Part shown: in pieces, positions 10,414 through 14,301 of the stretch
Numbering within the stretch: the first letter of the stretch is position 1
Layout of the letters: every line of letters begins with the position of its first letter
Notes under the pieces: model-generated
What the model was told of the DNA's origin: nothing
The model's database searches: none
What the model saw: the letters and a program-made list of their open reading frames with translations, nothing else
Position numbers and translations under genes: made by a program
Assembly: GCA_000697335.1 (NCBI GenBank)
Contig: JNEM01013590.1
Coordinates: 1 to 14,301 of the forward strand
Length of the DNA: 14,301 nt
Source: Conidiobolus incongruus B7586
Taxonomy: Eukaryota > Entomophthoromycota > Entomophthoromycetes > Entomophthorales > Conidiobolaceae
Direction of reading: 5' to 3'

Positions 10414-11224
10414 TGTTTTTTTTTAAAAATTAATAATTTTTATTACACTATAGTTAGCCATATTATAATATAATATAATAAAATATATTTTCTAATTTCA
10501 GATATTTTTATAATCATTAATTTATTAATTATAACCTATCATTATTTTAAATTAAATATAGATTAAAAATTCAACACTATCAGAGATTATTAATTTAACA
10601 TTTCTAAAAGCATGAATCAAATTTAATTTTTTCATACAAAATCATTAAAGCTAGCATTGGTATTAGTTAGGTTAAGATGAAATATGAGAGTGAATATAAT
10701 CAAATTGTAATTTAAGATTCAATTCTAATTGAGAAAATGTCCAATAAACCAGTATATTGAACCTGTTAATTTGGATATATATTAGAAAACTTGAGGGATA
10801 TCTATTTATTTGAAATATAATCAAAATCTATATAAAATATATTGATTATATTGATTATATTAATTTAGTAAAATAAATATTTGATTGTAGGTGAAAGTTT
10901 TAAAGAAATATTATATTGGAAATATTGATAAAATGATAAAAAAATTTATAATATGAATTATTTCAACCAGTCATAATTGATTTGACTAAGATTACTAAAT
11001 TTATTGTTAATAGAAATGGTAAAATAACATCAAATAAAAAAATTGAGTTATTAAATCATTCATTATTATCAAGTATAAATGCAATTAAAAGAATAAAAAA
11101 TAATAAATGACAATAAATTTTTGGATTAGCAAGTCCAGAATGTTAAACAATAAGAAAAATAAACAAAACTGAAGATTGAGACAGGGATATTATTTATACA
11201 CATACTTAATGAACAAACATTTAC
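10414..11224. other. Convergent spacer between GDT1 and RAB11
   Basis: This holds the 3' ends of two converging genes. It is AT-rich with no sure gene. One stretch, 10952-11110 on the + strand, stays open for 52 codons without a Met start and reads as plausible protein (ELFQPVIIDLTK, then KFIVNRNGKITSNKK). It could be a decayed exon or chance. No defined poly(A) signal can be singled out from the AT background. Confidence 0.5.
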
Positions 11225-12210
11225 TTAACAACATCCTCCGTTAGCTTTGGTGGCATCGGTAGTTGGCTTAACTTGAATCGTTTCAGTATTACCGGTAGGG
11301 CGAATGGAATCTCCTTTATTATCTAAAGTTCTACTGGATACATTATTATAAATTTCTATATTAAACTATTAGTATAATTATGTTCTAATATTAATAATAA
11401 ACAAATTACCAGTTAAAATGCCTTCAAAAGCAGCATCAACGTTAGTCTTATCCAAAGCTGAAGTTTCAATGAAAGATAAGCCATTTTCACCTAATTGAAA
11501 GTAAATAAATGGTTTGATTTAAGACTGAAAAGAAAAAAAATGAAAACTTACTAGCAAATTGCTTAGCGTCTTCAGTAGGAACAGCTCTGACATGACGTAA
11601 ATCAGACTTATTACCAACTAACATAATAACAATGTTAGATTCAGCATGGTCTCTGAGTTCCTTTAACCATCTGTTGACATTTTCAAAACTAGGATGTTTG
11701 GTAATATCGTAAACTAATAAAGCTCCTACCGCACCACGATAGTAACTAGATTATGAAAATTAATATATAGCAAAATGTGCTAATTTTAATTTAACTTACG
11801 CACTAGTAATAGCTCTATATCTTTCTTGACCAGCTATTATAATTTAATATAATAAATTCGATTAGGTTTAAAATATTAATAAAATATAATGTAAATTACC
11901 AGTATCCCAAATCTGGGCTTTAATAGACTTGCCATCAACTTGAATACTACGAGTAGCGAATTCTACACCAATAGTTGACTTGGAGTCCAAATTGAACTCA
12001 TCTCTGGTGAAACGGGACAAAAGATTGGACTTGCCTACGCTGGAGTCACCAATAAGAACAACTGGATAAAAAGATGAGGGTTAGTGACACTTTGTTGCAT
12101 AATGAGGTGAATAGCAAGTAATTAAGTACAAAAATATCAAAGTATATCGAATATATAAAGGGGAAAAAATTACCTTTAAATAAGTAATCATATTCGTCGT
12201 CTTTACTCAT
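11225..12210 (-). CDS. RAB11: Rab11/Ypt31-type small GTPase, six exons
   Basis: Predicted join is 12210-12174, 12061-11900, 11833-11800, 11745-11552, 11490-11410, 11355-11225, giving 212 aa. The five introns are 112, 66, 54, 61 and 54 nt, all GTAA...AG, and the frame closes exactly. The N-terminus [15 protein letters not shown] is typical of Rab11. G boxes: P-loop GDSSVGKS (17-24), switch [10 protein letters not shown] (39-47) with T42, WDTAGQE (64-70), NKSD (123-126), ETSAL (151-155). The C-terminus GGCC supplies two cysteines for geranylgeranylation. Rab11/Ypt31 directs vesicle exit from the trans-Golgi and recycling endosomes, acting with GTP on those membranes. P-loop residue 20 is Ser where most Rab11 proteins have Gly; other Rabs such as Rab3 carry Ser there, so activity is expected. 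The sequence resembles fungal Ypt31/Rab11 most, by memory of the family. The start has A at -3. Confidence 0.96.
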
Positions 12211-12847
12211 TGTTAACAATTAATCAAATATATTCAAATAACAAAAAATGATATTACTGCCGGCTTTTCTGCTCAATCAATATTAAAGTCCCCCAATAAC
12301 CACAAAATAAATTAGATTATGGGATGCTTATGCAAATAATGAGATTTATTTATTTTAATCCATATTCAAAATAATTTATTAGTTTAAAATTTGAATATCT
12401 GGATACAATACATGTGACTTTTGGATATAAATGTTAAACAGTTGTAGTTAACATTATCAGGGACAAATATTTAATTTCGTAATAATTTGATATTTATTAT
12501 ATAACTTATAACTTAGGACTTTTTTAGAATTTTGAGAATTTTTCATAGAATTATTGGTTTGGAATATTAAATAAAATTATACCATTTATTTTTCATATGA
12601 ATTGTATCACTTATTTACAATTTTCAAAAGAAAATTTTGGTAAACAAATAGAATGAAATAATTTTCTCATAATTATATCTGCAGTATTTATTAAATATTT
12701 GTTTGAATTGTGAAAGAACTTTTATTATATATGCTAATTAATAATGATATTATTTAAGAAATATTTCAGCTAATCTCAAAACTAATTTTTCTATATCAAT
12801 ATTTTGATATGAAAGTTGAATAATTGTGATCATTTATTAAATTATAT

Positions 12848-13275
12848 CTTATATATTTCTTGATAATAAATATAACTCTTTAAACTTAGGTGATATACCC
12901 AATCCTATACTACGTATTTTTTCATTAACCCTTAGTAACAATCTTTTTAGTTTATAACCAATTTTCTAAATATTAACGAATGTTTTCAATATACCAAATT
13001 TTTGGAAATAGAATAATTCATCAAGTTTCACCTTATATCCTGATGATAATTTATCTAAAACATACTATTATACAGCCTTCGTCAAATTTATCAAGCTTAA
13101 GTGAATGATGTTTGATTTCTTGTAATTTTTGATCAAATATATAATTTATATATATTCTTAAATGATTATTTGCGATATTATGGAGAAAATTATATATTAA
13201 TTTTCATCCATTTCTTCTAATATTGTTCAAATATTTGAGTGTCTTTGTCACAATTGTTTTACTGATTACTCTTCC
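12848..13275 (-). other. Possible decayed coding remnant, unidentified
   Basis: On the - strand two frames in turn stay unusually open for such AT-rich DNA. The upstream part reads VISKTIVTKTLKYLNNIRRNG and further on LKLDKFDEGCIIVCF. The downstream part, in another frame, reads LFYFQKFGILKTF, then YKLKRLLLRVNEKIRSIGLG and ISPKFKELYLL. Local G+C is a little above the spacer around it. I recognise no family. It could be an old gene relic or chance. Confidence 0.2.
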
Positions 13276-13311
13276 AAATTTTCTATTATATAATTATAAA
13301 ATTTAAAACAT

Positions 13312-13331
13312 TATATATATATATATATATA
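13312..13331. repeat. (TA)10 microsatellite
   Basis: A run of ten TA units in intergenic DNA, bounded by T on the left and TG on the right. It lies about 290 bp left of mariner relic C. Confidence 0.95.
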
Positions 13332-13621
13332 TGTTACTATATATTGAATTTAATTTGATAGTCAATTTGAACTGTAAATGGGAATTAGATATATAATAAA
13401 TCAAATTTTTACTTTTTTTAAATTTACTTTATAATTCGTTTTGTTAAAAATGGAAAAAAGTTTTATAATTATAAATCTTAACTAAAGTGATATATATTAA
13501 TTATTACCTTGAATTTATAATAATGGCAAATTTTTTAATTTGTGATTTTTCAAACATATCATTGGTTTTAAATATATAAATATAAATAAAATTATATAAT
13601 TTTAAATTATATATCTATATA

Positions 13622-14301
13622 TAATAGTTTTTTAGATCAAAAAATTAACTTTTTAAAATTATATGTTTAATTTTATTATATTTAAACTAAATAATAGTTA
13701 TCAAAAGTTTTTTAATATAATATCTGTCTCTTATACACATCTTTTCAACTATTATTTTTTTTAATAATTAATAAATAGCATAATATTTCAAATAGCTCTT
13801 TATAATTTACTTAAAAAATTATCTAAATATTTTAATAATAGTTTTATAAGTATTCCATATATATATATTAAAGTTTAAACTTAAATTTATAAATAAAAAT
13901 ATAAAATAGGTATTTTATAATTTAAATCTAATTTAAAAAAATAAAAATATTATTATTAAATAAAGCTTATAAAAATATTATTAAGAATTTAAATATCTAG
14001 AGTAAATTATTATAATTAATATATTTTAAATCCTTTTTTATAATTTTTTTATCAAAATATAATTTAAAATATCAGATCAAGCTAAATTAACCTTTTTTAC
14101 AAATCCTTTCAAATTTATATTTTATTAAAAAATAAATATTAATTATTTTAATAAATTATAATAATATATATTACTTTTATATAATTTTTAAATAAATAAT
14201 GATAAACTTTATATTATTTTTTTATATTATCATTATAATGGCATTTTTATCAATATAGTGCAAAGGAAGACTTAATATAAAAGAAATATAATATAATATA
14301 T
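13622..14301 (+). mobile_element. Decayed mariner transposon, relic C (cut by window end)
   Basis: This is a third copy of the relic A/B family, continuing past the right edge. Its first 100 bp match the 5' end of relic B closely. After the adaptor-like sequence at 13724-13742 it resumes in register, and around 13875-13930 it is clearly homologous to relic A 450-505 (shared AGTTTAAACTTA, AATAAAAAT and TTATAATTTAA blocks). Further on it gives LSKYNLKYQIKLN, matching relic A's LLKNKTKCxVKLN region, and YHYNGIFINIVQRKT near 14230-14275, matching relic A's DYNGI...PQGK region. It lacks about 155 bp of leader found in both other copies, exactly where the adaptor sequence sits. It carries many stops and is dead. 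The catalytic HDN and third-Asp regions lie outside the window. Confidence 0.8.
13724..13742. other. Tn5/Nextera mosaic-end sequence (probable library adaptor)
   Basis: CTGTCTCTTATACACATCT is identical over all 19 nt to the synthetic Tn5 mosaic end used in transposase-based sequencing libraries, in the orientation seen when a read runs from insert into adaptor. Its composition is quite unlike the surrounding DNA. It sits exactly where relic C departs from relics A and B. It is best treated as an assembly artefact, with the join between 13723 and 13743 held suspect. Confidence 0.93.

Larger units (their letters stand above)
12211..13621. other. AT-rich spacer upstream of RAB11
   Basis: The first 100 bp (about 12250-12300) are GC-richer than the rest and probably include the RAB11 promoter and leader on the - strand; no element can be named. 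Beyond, the DNA is AT-rich with a (TA)10 run and one region (12848-13275) that may be a decayed coding remnant. No RNA gene is visible. Confidence 0.5.

Noticed and set aside
11525-11551. A pyrimidine-rich acceptor (TTTTCAG) inside RAB11 intron 4
   Set aside because: Its use would make a 27-nt intron, too short to splice, and the added sequence would bring an in-frame stop. The acceptor at 11491 restores the Rab11 sequence exactly.
1-14301. tRNA, rRNA, CRISPR arrays, riboswitches, integrons
   Set aside because: No tRNA B-box-like sequence with a cloverleaf, no regularly spaced direct repeats and no rRNA core motifs were seen; bacterial-type systems are not expected beside intron-bearing genes.
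1-14301. A mitochondrial or plasmid origin because of the very high A+T
   Set aside because: The genes have spliceosomal-type introns and encode secretory-pathway proteins that are always nuclear.

Overview
The window looks like nuclear DNA from a very AT-rich eukaryote, most likely a fungus. Three intron-bearing protein genes and one small open frame stand as islands of moderate GC in spacer that is nearly all A+T. Seven introns can be read. Six are 52-66 nt and one is 112 nt; all start GTAA and end in AG. The Rab protein reads like fungal Ypt31/Rab11, and the transposon relics show the one-sided loss of C and G expected of RIP or of a strong AT mutation bias. The species cannot be named from the sequence.

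Layout from left to right: (1) about 68-1323, a decayed mariner (DD34D) DNA transposon on the + strand, called relic A. (2) About 2 kb of featureless AT spacer. (3) 3323-4522 on the - strand, a three-exon ceramide synthase gene (Lag1/Lac1, TLC domain). (4) About 2 kb of spacer. (5) 6561-7905 on the - strand, relic B of the same mariner family, with imperfect terminal inverted repeats and a (TA)12 run at its edge. (6) 8538-8744, a 68-codon open frame of unknown function in a GC-richer patch. (7) 9393-10413 on the + strand, a two-exon GDT1/TMEM165 Golgi cation/proton exchanger whose first exon encodes a signal-like hydrophobic leader. (8) An 811-bp spacer. (9) 11225-12210 on the - strand, a six-exon Rab11/Ypt31 GTPase, tail to tail with GDT1. 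(10) About 1.4 kb of spacer with weak traces of decayed coding sequence. (11) 13622 to the right edge, relic C of the mariner family, cut by the window end.

The three recognised host genes all serve the secretory pathway: ceramide synthesis in the ER, Golgi Ca/Mn and pH balance, and trafficking from the trans-Golgi and recycling endosome. They are not an operon, and nothing shows shared control.

The most striking signal is technical. An exact 19-nt Tn5/Nextera mosaic end lies at 13724-13742, inside relic C. At that point relic C lacks about 155 bp that relics A and B both have, so this is probably a library adaptor at a misjoin rather than biology. I found no convincing new biological system. 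The biological points of note are the mariner family and its uniform decay.
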